A stretch of DNA of 64,000 nt, from the NCBI RefSeq assembly GCF_015352455.1, contig NZ_JADKPN010000012.1, positions 1 to 64,000 on the forward strand. Reading direction: 5' to 3'. The translations under genes were made by a program, and so were the position numbers. The notes beneath the pieces were generated by a model. It ran no database searches. It saw only the letters and a program-made list of their open reading frames with translations, and was not told the origin of the DNA. Shown one piece after another: positions 8,575 to 19,180 of this stretch. Source of the stretch: Nocardioides islandensis. Its GTDB lineage: Bacteria > Actinomycetota > Actinomycetes > Propionibacteriales > Nocardioidaceae. How positions within the stretch are numbered: position 1 is the first letter of the stretch; the number at the start of each line of letters is the position of its first letter.

Positions 8575-10547
8575 ATGGTGGAGGGCATGGTCGGCCGGAT
8601 TCCCATCCTCAACGTCATGCCCGTGGTCGATCTCGGACGACAGCCCGCCAAGGCGACCGTGGGCGAGCCGATGCCGGTCTCCGCGACGGTCTTCCGGGAG
8701 GGCCACGACAAGCTCGGGGCCGAGGTCGTGGCCACCGACCCGGCCGGCGTACGCCGCGACCCGGTCCTCCTGCGGAAGCACCCCGAGCGACCCGACCACT
8801 ACGAGGCCTGGCTGACCCCGGACCTCGAGGGCGCGTGGACGTTCGAGGTGCAGGCCTGGTCCGACCCGATCGGTACCTGGCAGCACGCCGCCGGCCTGAA
8901 GATCCCCGCCGGCGTGGACGTCGAGCTGATGTTCACCGAGGGCAGGCTGCTCTTCGAGAAGGTGAAGGAGGGCATCACCGAGGCCCACGACAAGGAGGTC
9001 CTCGAGGGCGCGATCGCGGCGGCCCAGGACACCGAGCGTCCGGTCGAGGCCCGGCTCGCCGCCCTCCAGTCCCCCGAGCTGACCCGGCTGCTGGCCGCCC
9101 ACCCGGTCCGCGAGCTGGTCACCATCGAGGGCCCGTACCGGCTGTACGCCGACCGCCAGCGCGCGCTGTTCGGCGCCTGGTACGAGTTCTTCCCGCGCTC
9201 GGAGGGCGCGTACGTCGACGAGAAGACCGGCAAGGTCGTCTCGGGCACCTTCAGGACGGCTGTCAAGCGGCTCGACTACGCCGCCGACCTGGGCTTCGAC
9301 ATCGTCTACCTGCCGCCGATCCACCCGATCGGCGAGGTCAACCGCAAGGGTCCCAACAACACCCTGTCCCCGGGTCCGGACGACCCCGGCTCGCCCTGGG
9401 CGATCGGGTCCAAGGACGGCGGCCACGACGCCATCCACCCCGACCTCGGCACGTGGGAGGACTTCGACGCGTTCGTGGCCCACGCCCAGGGCCTCGGGCT
9501 GGAGATCGCGCTGGACCTCGCGCTCCAGGCCGCCCCTGACCACCCGTGGGTCGAGAGCCACCCCGAGTGGTTCACCACGCGCGCCGACGGGACGATCGCC
9601 TACGCCGAGAACCCACCGAAGAAGTACCAGGACATCTACCCGGTCAACTTCGACAACGACCCGACCGGCATCTGTCGCGAGGTGCTCCGCATCGTCAAGC
9701 TGTGGATGTCGCACGGCGTCCGCATCTTCCGCGTGGACAACCCGCACACCAAGCCGGTCGCGTTCTGGGAGTGGCTGCTGCGCGAGATCCGGCGTACCGA
9801 CCCCGACGTCCTGTTCCTGGCCGAGGCGTTCACCCGGCCGGCGATGATGAGCACCCTCGGGTCGATCGGCTACCACCAGTCCTACACGTACTTCACCTGG
9901 CGCACGGCCAAGTGGGAGATCGAGGACTACCTCCGCGAGCTCTCCCACCACACCGACCACGTCATGCGGCCGAACTTCTTCGTCAACACCCCCGACATCC
10001 TCCACGAGTCGCTCCAGTACGGCGGCCCGGCGATGTTCAAGATCCGCGCGGTGCTGGCGGCGACCGGCTCGCCGAGCTGGGGCGTGTACTCCGGCTACGA
10101 GCTCTACGAGCACGTCGCGGTCCGGCCGGGCAGCGAGGAGTACCTCGACTCGGAGAAGTACCAGATCCGCGTCCGTGACTGGGACGGCGCCGCGGCCGAG
10201 GGACGCACGCTCGCGCCGTACATCAAGGGCCTCAACCAGGTGCGCCGGCAGCACCCCGCCCTCCAGCTGCTGCGCAACGTCACGATCCACTCCGCCGACG
10301 ACGAGAACGTCCTGGTGTTCAGCAAGAGGGCCGGCGACGACATCGTGGTCGTCGTGATCAACCTCGACCCGCACGGCACCCGCGAGACGACCGTGCACCT
10401 CAACATGCCCGCCCTCGGCCTGGGCTGGCACGACAGCATCACCGTCTACGACGAGATCACCGAGCAGACCTGGAGCTGGAAGGAGCACAACTACGTGCGG
10501 CTCGACCCCGGTCACGAACCCGCCCACATCCTGAGCGTGAGGAAGCC

Positions 10548-10551
<4 letters not shown>
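8575..10551 (+). CDS. glgE: Alpha-1,4-glucan:maltose-1-phosphate maltosyltransferase GlgE
   Basis: GlgE transfers maltosyl units from maltose-1-phosphate to the non-reducing ends of alpha-1,4-glucan, the polymerising step of the GlgE pathway. The 658-residue protein has the GlgE N-domain ([19 protein letters not shown] near 25-45) and a GH13_3 barrel. The nucleophile Asp is in [17 protein letters not shown] near residue 388; the NPHTKP run is diagnostic for GlgE. The acid/base Glu is in FLAEAFTRP near 418, and NTPDIL near 475 carries the third carboxylate. ATG 8575 is used; an in-frame ATG at 8587 is possible. It is the first gene of glgE-treS-mak-glgB and overlaps treS by 4 nt. Confidence 0.95.
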
Positions 10552-12370
<1,819 letters not shown>

Positions 12371-12374
<4 letters not shown>

Positions 12375-13771
12375 GCGACGACATCACCAAGCCCCACGAC
12401 GGCCTCGCGGCGTTCGTCCAGAACGCCCGCTGGTTCGGCGGCAAGGGCCGGCCGTTCGAGGTCACCGACGTCCGCCGGCTCGGCTGGGTCGACACCGGCA
12501 CCCGGGCCAAGGCCTCGATCGAGCTGCTGACGCTGTCCTACGAGGACGGCGCGACCGAGTACTACCAGCTGCCGCTGTCCTACTACGCCGACCCCGAGGA
12601 GCGCCTCAACCACGCCTTCGTCGGGTGGTGGGAGGAGGCCGAGCTCGGCGGGTTCGTGCACGTGTACGACGCCGTGCACGACCGCGACGCGATGGCCGGC
12701 TGGCTCAAGGCGTTCGACGCGGCCAAGGACGGGAGGAGCCGCACCGGCGACCTCGAGTGGCACCGGCTCCCTGGGCACGACCTGGACCTGGAGGCCCACT
12801 CGACGCTGTTCTCCGGCGAGCAGTCGAACTCCTCGATGGCGTTCGGCGACGACGCCCTCCTCAAGGTGTTCCGCAAGGTCACCCCGGGCGTGAACCCGGA
12901 CATCGCGGTGCACCAGGTGCTGACCGAGGCCGGCTCGGACCACGTGGCCCACCTCTACGGCTGGCTGGAGATCGCCGACGACGGCGCTCCCCTCCAGCTG
13001 GCGATGCTCCAGCAGTTCCTGCGCACCGCCAGCGACGGCTGGGAGGCCGCGCTGGCCAGCGTGCGCAACCTGTTCGCCGAGGCCGACCTGCACGCCGACG
13101 AGGTGGGCGGCGACTTCGCCGGTGAGGCCGCCCGGCTGGGCGAGTCGCTCGCCGAGGTGCACCAGACGCTGGCCGACCACTTCCCCACCCGCGTCCGCAC
13201 CGCCGACGAGCAGCGCGAGCTGGCGAACGCCATGGCCGGCCGGCTGGACGCCGCGCTCGACGTGGTGCCCGAGCTGGCGGCGTACGCCGACGGCCTGCGC
13301 AAGACCTTCGCCAACGTCGCCGACGTGGCGTCGGTGACCATCCAGCAGGTGCACGGCGACCTGCACCTCGGGCAGACGCTGCGCACGGTGAAGGGCTGGA
13401 AGATCGTCGACTTCGAGGGCGAGCCGGCCAAGCCGCTCGCCGACCGGGTGCTCCCCGACTCGCCCTGGCGGGACGTGGCCGGCATGCTGCGGTCCTTCGA
13501 CTACGCGCCGCGGGTCGCCGAGCGCACCGCCGCCGGGGCCGACGACACCGGCGCCGAGCAACGGTCGTTCCGGGCCGCCGAGTGGGCCGAGCGCAACTGC
13601 GCGGCGTTCCTGGACGCCTACGTCGGCGGCCGGGAGCTGACCACCGACGAGCAGGCCCTGCTCGACGCCTACGTGGCCGACAAGGCCGTCTACGAGGCCG
13701 TCTACGAGGCTCGCAACCGCCCGACCTGGGTACCCGTGCCGCTCAGCGCCATCGAGCGCCTGGCGGGTTGA
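12371..13771 (+). CDS. mak: Maltokinase
   Basis: Phosphorylates maltose with ATP to maltose-1-phosphate, the GlgE donor. The 466-residue protein has the N-cap region [18 protein letters not shown] at about 10-27, typical of mycobacterial Pep2/Mak, and an aminoglycoside-phosphotransferase-like C-lobe. The catalytic loop is [15 protein letters not shown] near residue 325 and the metal-binding [15 protein letters not shown] near 345, in place of the DFD of other kinases. The GTG at 12371 is selected for its 4-nt overlap with the treS stop and for the family N-terminus. 35 nt separate its stop from glgB. The call is supported both by motifs and by position between treS and glgB. Confidence 0.93.
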
Positions 13772-13806
13772 AGCTCTCGACAAGCCCGACCACCGAAAGG
13801 ACCACC

Positions 13807-16029
13807 ATGGCTGTACGTCCGGTGAACACCGAGGAGCTGGAGCTGCTCGTGCACGGCGGCCACGGGCACCCCCACGCGCTGCTGGGGCCGCACGTCCACG
13901 AGGACGAGGTGACGGTCCGCATCTTCAAGCCGCTCGCGAAGACCGTCACGGTCTCCTACAGCGGGCCCAAGGGGTCCGGCACGGTCGAGCTCGACCACGA
14001 GTACTCCGGCATCTGGGCCGGCACCCTGCCGGTCAAGGAGGTGCCGGACTACCGCGTCCACGTCGACTACGGCCAGGGCGCCATCGAGCTCGACGACCCG
14101 TACCGCTTCCTGCCGACCCTCGGCGAGATGGACCTGCACCTGATCAACGAGGGACGCCACGAGCAGCTGTGGACCGTGCTCGGGTCGCACCTCCACCAGT
14201 ACGCCGCCGACGTGGCGGGCACGTCGTTCGCGGTGTGGGCCCCGCAGGCCAAGGGCGTGCGGATCAAGGGCGACTTCAACAGCTGGGACGGCCGCGAGCA
14301 CCCGATGCGCCAGCTCGGCGAGTCCGGCGTGTGGGAGCTGTTCGTGCCGAACGTCGGCAACGGGACGAAGTACAAGTTCCTGATCCTCGGCGCCGACGGC
14401 CAGTGGCGCGAGAAGGCCGACCCGATGGCCTTCCACACCGAGTCTCCCCCGGCGACGTCGTCGGTGGTCTTCGGCTCGTCGTACACCTGGGGTGACGACG
14501 CGTGGATGGCCCACCGTGGCGACTCCCCTGCGGTGCACGGGCCGATGTCGGTCTACGAGATGCACCTCGGCTCCTGGAAGAAGCACTGGGGCGGCGACGC
14601 CTACAGCTACCAGCAGCTCGCCGACGACCTCGTCCCCTACCTGGTGGACCTGGGCTTCACGCACGTCGAGTTCCTGCCGGTGATGGAGCACCCGTACGGC
14701 GGGTCGTGGGGCTACCAGGTCACGTCGTACTTCGCTCCTACGGCACGGTTCGGCGACCCGGACGGCTTCCGGTACCTCGTCGACCGGCTGCACCAGGCCG
14801 GCATCGGCGTGATCGTCGACTGGGTGCCGGCGCACTTCCCCAAGGACACCTTCGCGCTGTCCCGGTTCGACGGCACCCCCCTCTACGAGGACCCGAACCC
14901 CTCGCGCGGCGAGCACCCCGACTGGGGCACCTACGTCTTCAACTTCGGCCGCCGCGAGGTGCGCAACTTCCTCGTCGCGAACGCGCTGTACTGGCTGGAG
15001 GAGTTCCACGTCGACGGGCTGCGCGTGGACGCCGTCGCGTCGATGATCTACCTCGACTACAGCCGCGAGCCCGGCGAGTGGCAGCCGAACATCCACGGCG
15101 GCCGGGAGAACCTCGAGGCCGTCCAGTTCCTCCAGGAGATGAACGCGACGGTCTACAAGCGCGTCCCCGGCGCGATGACGATCGCCGAGGAGTCGACCAG
15201 CTGGGAGGGGGTCACCCGGCCCACCGACACCGGCGGTCTCGGGTTCGGGTTCAAGTGGAACATGGGCTGGATGCACGACACGCTCGGGTACTTCGAGCGC
15301 CAGCCGGTGCACCGTGCGTGGCACCACAACGAGCTCACCTTCGCGCTGGTGTACGCCTGGGCCGAGAACTTCGTGCTGCCGATCAGCCACGACGAGGTGG
15401 TGCACGGCAAGGGCTCGTTGCTGCGCAAGATGCCCGGCGACCGCTGGCAGCAGCTGGCCAACCTGCGCGCGTTCCTCGCCTACATGTGGGCACACCCCGG
15501 CAAGCAGCTGATCTTCATGGGCATCGAGATCGGCCAGGAGTCGGAGTGGGCCGAGGCCCGCGAGCTCGACTGGTGGCTGCTCGAGCACTCCGAGCACCGC
15601 GGCGTCCACGACCTCGTGCGCGACCTGAACCGCACGTACGTCGACACCCCGGCCATCTGGTCGCGCGACGACGAGCCCGAGTCGTTCCAGTGGATCAACG
15701 CCAACGACGCCGGCCACAACGCGCTCTCGTTCGTGCGCAAGGGCCGCGACGGCGATCCGGACCTGGTGTGCGTGGCGAACTTCTCGGCCGTCCCGCACGG
15801 CGACTACCGGCTGGGTCTCCCCTCCACCGGCCGCTGGGACGAGGTCCTGAACACCGACGCCGCGACGTACGCCGGCTCCGGCGTCGGCAACCTCGGCGCC
15901 ATCGAGGGTGTCGAGGGCGACCACGACGGCCAGCCGGCGTACGCGACCCTCGTCCTCCCGCCGCTGGCGACCGTGTGGTTCCGGAAGTCCGAGCGCTCGA
16001 GCGGCGAGCCTGCGAGCCGGTCGAGCTGA
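13807..16029 (+). CDS. glgB: 1,4-alpha-glucan branching enzyme GlgB
   Basis: Introduces alpha-1,6 branches into the linear glucan made by GlgE. The 740 residues show an N-terminal beta domain plus CBM48 (about 1-225; VRIKGDFNSWDGREHPMRQL) and a GH13_9 barrel. Catalytic residues are the Asp in VDGLRVDAVASMIYLDYSR near 408, the Glu in TIAEESTSWEGV near 461 and the Asp in LPISHDEVVHGKGS near 530. ATG 13807 is preceded by AAAGGA at good spacing. The last 13 residues (SERSSGEPASRSS) are outside the usual end of the family and are encoded by sequence similar to the neighbouring GAGCG/GGTCGAG repeats, so the C-terminus has probably been extended by repeat DNA. Confidence 0.95.
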   Translation: MAVRPVNTEELELLVHGGHGHPHALLGPHVHEDEVTVRIFKPLAKTVTVSYSGPKGSGTVELDHEYSGIWAGTLPVKEVPDYRVHVDYGQGAIELDDPYRFLPTLGEMDLHLINEGRHEQLWTVLGSHLHQYAADVAGTSFAVWAPQAKGVRIKGDFNSWDGREHPMRQLGESGVWELFVPNVGNGTKYKFLILGADGQWREKADPMAFHTESPPATSSVVFGSSYTWGDDAWMAHRGDSPAVHGPMSVYEMHLGSWKKHWGGDAYSYQQLADDLVPYLVDLGFTHVEFLPVMEHPYGGSWGYQVTSYFAPTARFGDPDGFRYLVDRLHQAGIGVIVDWVPAHFPKDTFALSRFDGTPLYEDPNPSRGEHPDWGTYVFNFGRREVRNFLVANALYWLEEFHVDGLRVDAVASMIYLDYSREPGEWQPNIHGGRENLEAVQFLQEMNATVYKRVPGAMTIAEESTSWEGVTRPTDTGGLGFGFKWNMGWMHDTLGYFERQPVHRAWHHNELTFALVYAWAENFVLPISHDEVVHGKGSLLRKMPGDRWQQLANLRAFLAYMWAHPGKQLIFMGIEIGQESEWAEARELDWWLLEHSEHRGVHDLVRDLNRTYVDTPAIWSRDDEPESFQWINANDAGHNALSFVRKGRDGDPDLVCVANFSAVPHGDYRLGLPSTGRWDEVLNTDAATYAGSGVGNLGAIEGVEGDHDGQPAYATLVLPPLATVWFRKSERSSGEPASRSS

Positions 16030-16036
16030 GCGAGGA

Positions 16037-16100
16037 GGTTGAGGAGCGTTCGGCCCGGTCCCGAGCTCGCGAGGGAGCGGGCGACGCGTCTCGAAAACCC
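16037..16100. repeat. GGTTGAGGAGC ... GTCTCGAAAACC element
   Basis: Lies between the glgB stop and the GNAT-Nudix gene. The ends GGTTGAGGAGC and GCGACGCGTCTCGAAAACC match the element at 8141, while the middle (CGGTCCCGAGCTCGCGAGGG, itself with a CGAGCTCG palindrome) differs. It belongs to the GGTYGAG hairpin superfamily seen elsewhere in the window. Confidence 0.8.
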
Positions 16101-16165
16101 GTGGGACGAAAGGCGGGCTCGACCACGGACGCTCCATTGTCGAGCGCCCGGCTAGGGTTCGAGAC

Positions 16166-17206
16166 GTGACGGTCCCCGAGCAGCCGACGCTGACCGACGG
16201 CGTGGTGACGCTGCGGCGCTGGACGCTGGAGGACGTCGAGGAGGCGGTGGCCGGGCACGACGAGGTCATCGCGCACTGGTTCGGCTGGCCCGTCGACGGA
16301 GTCACCCCGGAGCGCATGAGCCAGGCCATCGAGCGCTGGCACACGGCGTACGCCGAGGACCGCAGCGAGGTCGCCTTCGCCGTCGAGGCCGAGGGCAAGC
16401 TGGTCGGCAGCGTGGACCTGCGCCGGCGTGACGACGGGGTCGGCGAGCTGTCGTGGCTGCTGTTCCAGGGCCAGCGCGGTCGCGGGTTCGCGACCCGGGC
16501 GGTGCGGATGCTCGCCGACTTCGCGCTGTCGGAGGACCGCCAGGGCGGGCTGGGGTACTGGCGGGTCGAGGCGAAGGTCGAGCCCGACAACCAGGCCTCG
16601 CTGCGCGTGGCGACCCGCAGCGGCCTGCGCCGCGAGGGCCTGCGGCGCATCGAGCAGGGACACGGCGACCGCGACGAGACCGCGTCGTACGTCGTCCTCG
16701 CGCGCCTGGTCAGCGACCCGCCGCTGAGCGAGCCGGAGAGCTTCCGGTCGCTGCTGAACTCGTTCCTCCCCCGCAAGCGCGCGATCGGTCAGCTGCTGGT
16801 GCGCGACACCGCGGGCCGGGTGCTGCTGTGCCAGCTGACCTACAAGCGCGACTGGGACCTGCCGGGCGGGGTCGTCGAGGTCGGCGAGTCACCCCGTCTG
16901 GCCGTCGGGCGCGAGATCGAGGAGGAGCTCGCGCTCGAGATCGACGCGGGCGGCCTGGTGCTGACCGACTGGCTGCCGCCGTGGGGCGGCTGGGACGACG
17001 CGGTCTGCCTGGTGTTCGACGGCGGCGTGCACGACGCGTCGATCCTCGACGCCATGGTCACCCAGCCCCGTGAGATCCGTACCGCGGAGTTCTGCACCCT
17101 GGACCAGGTCGAGGAGCGCTGCGCCGACTTCACCGCCCGCCGCATCCGTGCGGCCCTGGCGGCCGTGGAGTCCGGCGTGCCGGGGTACACCGAGAGCGGT
17201 CGCTGA
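16166..17206 (+). CDS. Fusion of a GNAT N-acetyltransferase and a Nudix hydrolase
   Basis: A 346-residue two-domain protein. Residues about 8-180 form a RimJ/RimL-like GNAT domain: TLRRWTLEDVEEAV at the start, and the acetyl-CoA loop FQGQRGRGFATRAVRML near 108. Residues about 205-335 form a Nudix domain whose box GGVVEVGESPRLAVGREIEE sits near 234, keeping the REIEE metal-binding residues. The first part would acetylate an amine, the second hydrolyse a nucleoside diphosphate derivative, but neither substrate can be read from the sequence. GTG 16166 is the first start after the repeat element. The gene follows glgB on the same strand but is separated by repeat DNA and looks functionally unrelated. 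Confidence 0.85.
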   Translation: MTVPEQPTLTDGVVTLRRWTLEDVEEAVAGHDEVIAHWFGWPVDGVTPERMSQAIERWHTAYAEDRSEVAFAVEAEGKLVGSVDLRRRDDGVGELSWLLFQGQRGRGFATRAVRMLADFALSEDRQGGLGYWRVEAKVEPDNQASLRVATRSGLRREGLRRIEQGHGDRDETASYVVLARLVSDPPLSEPESFRSLLNSFLPRKRAIGQLLVRDTAGRVLLCQLTYKRDWDLPGGVVEVGESPRLAVGREIEEELALEIDAGGLVLTDWLPPWGGWDDAVCLVFDGGVHDASILDAMVTQPREIRTAEFCTLDQVEERCADFTARRIRAALAAVESGVPGYTESGR

Positions 17207-17254
17207 CGCCTCGAGCGCTCGCAGGCCCGAGAGGTCGGATGCTGCCGGTGCTCG

Positions 17255-17343
17255 GGTGCCAGAAATCGCGCGATCGCGCCCAAACAGCAGGTCCAGGCCG
17301 CTCCAACCTGCAATATCCGCGCGATCGCGCGATTCCTGGCACC
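17255..17343. repeat. 89-nt inverted repeat with GCGATCGC cores
   Basis: The left end GGTGCCAGAAATCGCGCGAT pairs with the right end ATCGCGCGATTCCTGGCACC with one bulge. Each arm also carries the self-complementary GCGCGATCGCGC, and a weaker pair (AGGT/ACCT) sits in the loop. It fills the gap between the converging GNAT-Nudix and ABC genes, so it could end transcription from both sides. It is a third, unrelated palindrome type in this window. Confidence 0.9.
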
Positions 17344-17374
17344 CCGACGACTCGCCCCGACCAGCGGTCTCGCG

Positions 17375-19180
17375 TCAGCGGTACGAAGCCGCCTGCACGT
17401 CGTACAGCTCGGCGTACTTGCCGCGCGCCGCCATGAGTGACTCGTGGCTGCCGACCTCGGCGACCTCGGCCCCGTCGAGCACGACGATGAGGTCGGCCAT
17501 CCGGACGGTCGAGAACCGGTGCGAGACCAGCACGGTGATCCGGCCGTCGACGTTGTCGGACCGGGCGGCGGCGGCGAACCGCTCGAACAGCGCGTGCTCG
17601 GTCTCCGCGTCGAGCGCTGCCGTCGGCTCGTCGAGCACGAGCAGCAGCGGCGCCTCGCGCATGAACCCGCGGGCCAGCGCGACCTTCTGCCACTGCCCGA
17701 ACGACAGGTCCACGCCGCCGGGCCAGTGCGGCCCGAGCTGGGTGTCCAGGCCGTCCTCGAGACGACGGACGACGTCGTCGGCGCCGGCCCGCGTGACGGC
17801 TGCCGACGCGGCCTCCGGGTCGTCGAGGCGCGGGAGGTCGCCGAGCCCGATCGACTGCTGGGCCGCGAGCTCGAACCGGTAGAAGTCCTGGAACGCGCCG
17901 GCCACCCGTGCCCGCCAGGCCTCCGGGTCGATGGTGTCGAGGGGTACGCCGTCGACGAGCACGTGTCCGGCGGTCGGGGCGTACATCTGGGCGAGCAGCT
18001 TGACCAGGGTCGACTTGCCCGCGCCGTTCTCCCCCACCACCGCGACGACCGAACCGGCCGGGAGGTCGAGGGAGACGTCGCGCAGCACCAGCCGGTCCCG
18101 GGCACCCGGGTAGGCGAACGACACGTGGTCGAAGCGGATCCCGTCGGTCAGCCGCACGGGGGCCGGACCGTCGCCGGTGCGCTGGACCGCGGCGTAGTCC
18201 TCCAGCCACGCGAGCCGTCGTGACCCGTCGAGCCACACGCCCCGCAGGAAGCCGATCTCGCCGACCGTGGCGCCGACGTACCCGGACAGCCGTCCGCCGG
18301 CGGCCAGCACCAGCAGCACGTCGGCCACCGTCCCGTCGAGGCCGTCGGTGACCCAGACGACCGCCACGACGAAGCCGAGGCCGAAGACCGTCCAGGCGAG
18401 GGTGTACCAGACGGCGCTGGCCCAGCGCGCCGTCGTGGTGGGGCGGTACCACTCGTCCCAGGCCGTACGCCGGCCGGTCGCCACCCGCGAGCCGAAGCCC
18501 AGCACCCGCAGCTCACGCGCCGGCGCCGCGGTGGTGGCCAGCCGGTAGAAATGCGTCGCCCGGCGCTGGTACGGCGCGACCTCCTCCTGCACCCGGCGCT
18601 CGACGCCGGGGCGCCAGCCGGACGCCGCGACCGTGGGCAGCGCGGCCACCACGAGCAGCGCCAGTGACCAGTGGATCGACATCAGGAGGCCGATGGTCAC
18701 CCCGAGCCGGAGGATCCAGCCGCAGGTGGAGAAGACCGACATGTACAGGTGGTCGAGCACGAAGATCTGGTCGCGCAGCACCGACAGCCGGTCCAGGTAG
18801 TCGGGCCGTTCCTGGTGGGCGACGGTCACCACGCGGGCCTGGAGCCCGGCCACGTGGCCCTCGAGCGCGATGGTCACCTTGTCGCGGAACCGCCGCTGCA
18901 GCCGCGTCGAGATGACGCGCAGCAGCCAGGTCAGCGTCGCCGAGGCGCCGAGCCCGACGGCCGCGACGGTCACCAGCCGGTCGTCGCCGCCGACGACACC
19001 CTTGCCCAGCAGGGCCAGCCAGAGCGCGACCATCGCGTCCGGCAGCGCGGAGAGCAGGGACAGCACGAACGCCGTGGTCAGCAGCCGCGGCTCGTGGCGG
19101 TAGCCGAGCTTGAACAGCCGCCACATGGAGGAGAGGGCGCCCGGAAGGGCGTCCGGCTCGACCTCAACGGAGGACGTCAT
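17375..19180 (-). CDS. ABC exporter, fused permease-ATPase (second subunit)
   Basis: A 601-residue half-transporter with an N-terminal permease of about six helices (residues about 35-310) and a C-terminal ATPase. Walker A is VVGENGAGKSTLVKLL near 378, the signature LSFGQWQKVALARG near 490 (F replaces the usual second G), Walker B LLLVLDEPTAALDAE near 512, and the H-loop is SHRFSTVRMADL. It starts with ATG at 19180, inside the last 17 nt of the upstream ABC gene, so the pair is translationally coupled and is probably a heterodimer. The cargo is unknown; this class often exports peptides or lipids. No precursor-peptide gene is seen nearby. Confidence 0.85.
   Translation of the reverse strand: MTSSVEVEPDALPGALSSMWRLFKLGYRHEPRLLTTAFVLSLLSALPDAMVALWLALLGKGVVGGDDRLVTVAAVGLGASATLTWLLRVISTRLQRRFRDKVTIALEGHVAGLQARVVTVAHQERPDYLDRLSVLRDQIFVLDHLYMSVFSTCGWILRLGVTIGLLMSIHWSLALLVVAALPTVAASGWRPGVERRVQEEVAPYQRRATHFYRLATTAAPARELRVLGFGSRVATGRRTAWDEWYRPTTTARWASAVWYTLAWTVFGLGFVVAVVWVTDGLDGTVADVLLVLAAGGRLSGYVGATVGEIGFLRGVWLDGSRRLAWLEDYAAVQRTGDGPAPVRLTDGIRFDHVSFAYPGARDRLVLRDVSLDLPAGSVVAVVGENGAGKSTLVKLLAQMYAPTAGHVLVDGVPLDTIDPEAWRARVAGAFQDFYRFELAAQQSIGLGDLPRLDDPEAASAAVTRAGADDVVRRLEDGLDTQLGPHWPGGVDLSFGQWQKVALARGFMREAPLLLVLDEPTAALDAETEHALFERFAAAARSDNVDGRITVLVSHRFSTVRMADLIVVLDGAEVAEVGSHESLMAARGKYAELYDVQAASYR

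Noticed and set aside
13702-16776. Open frame of 1024 codons opposite glgB and the GNAT-Nudix gene
   Set aside because: Shadow frame created by the high GC of third codon positions; both genes on the plus strand have conserved motifs through the same interval.
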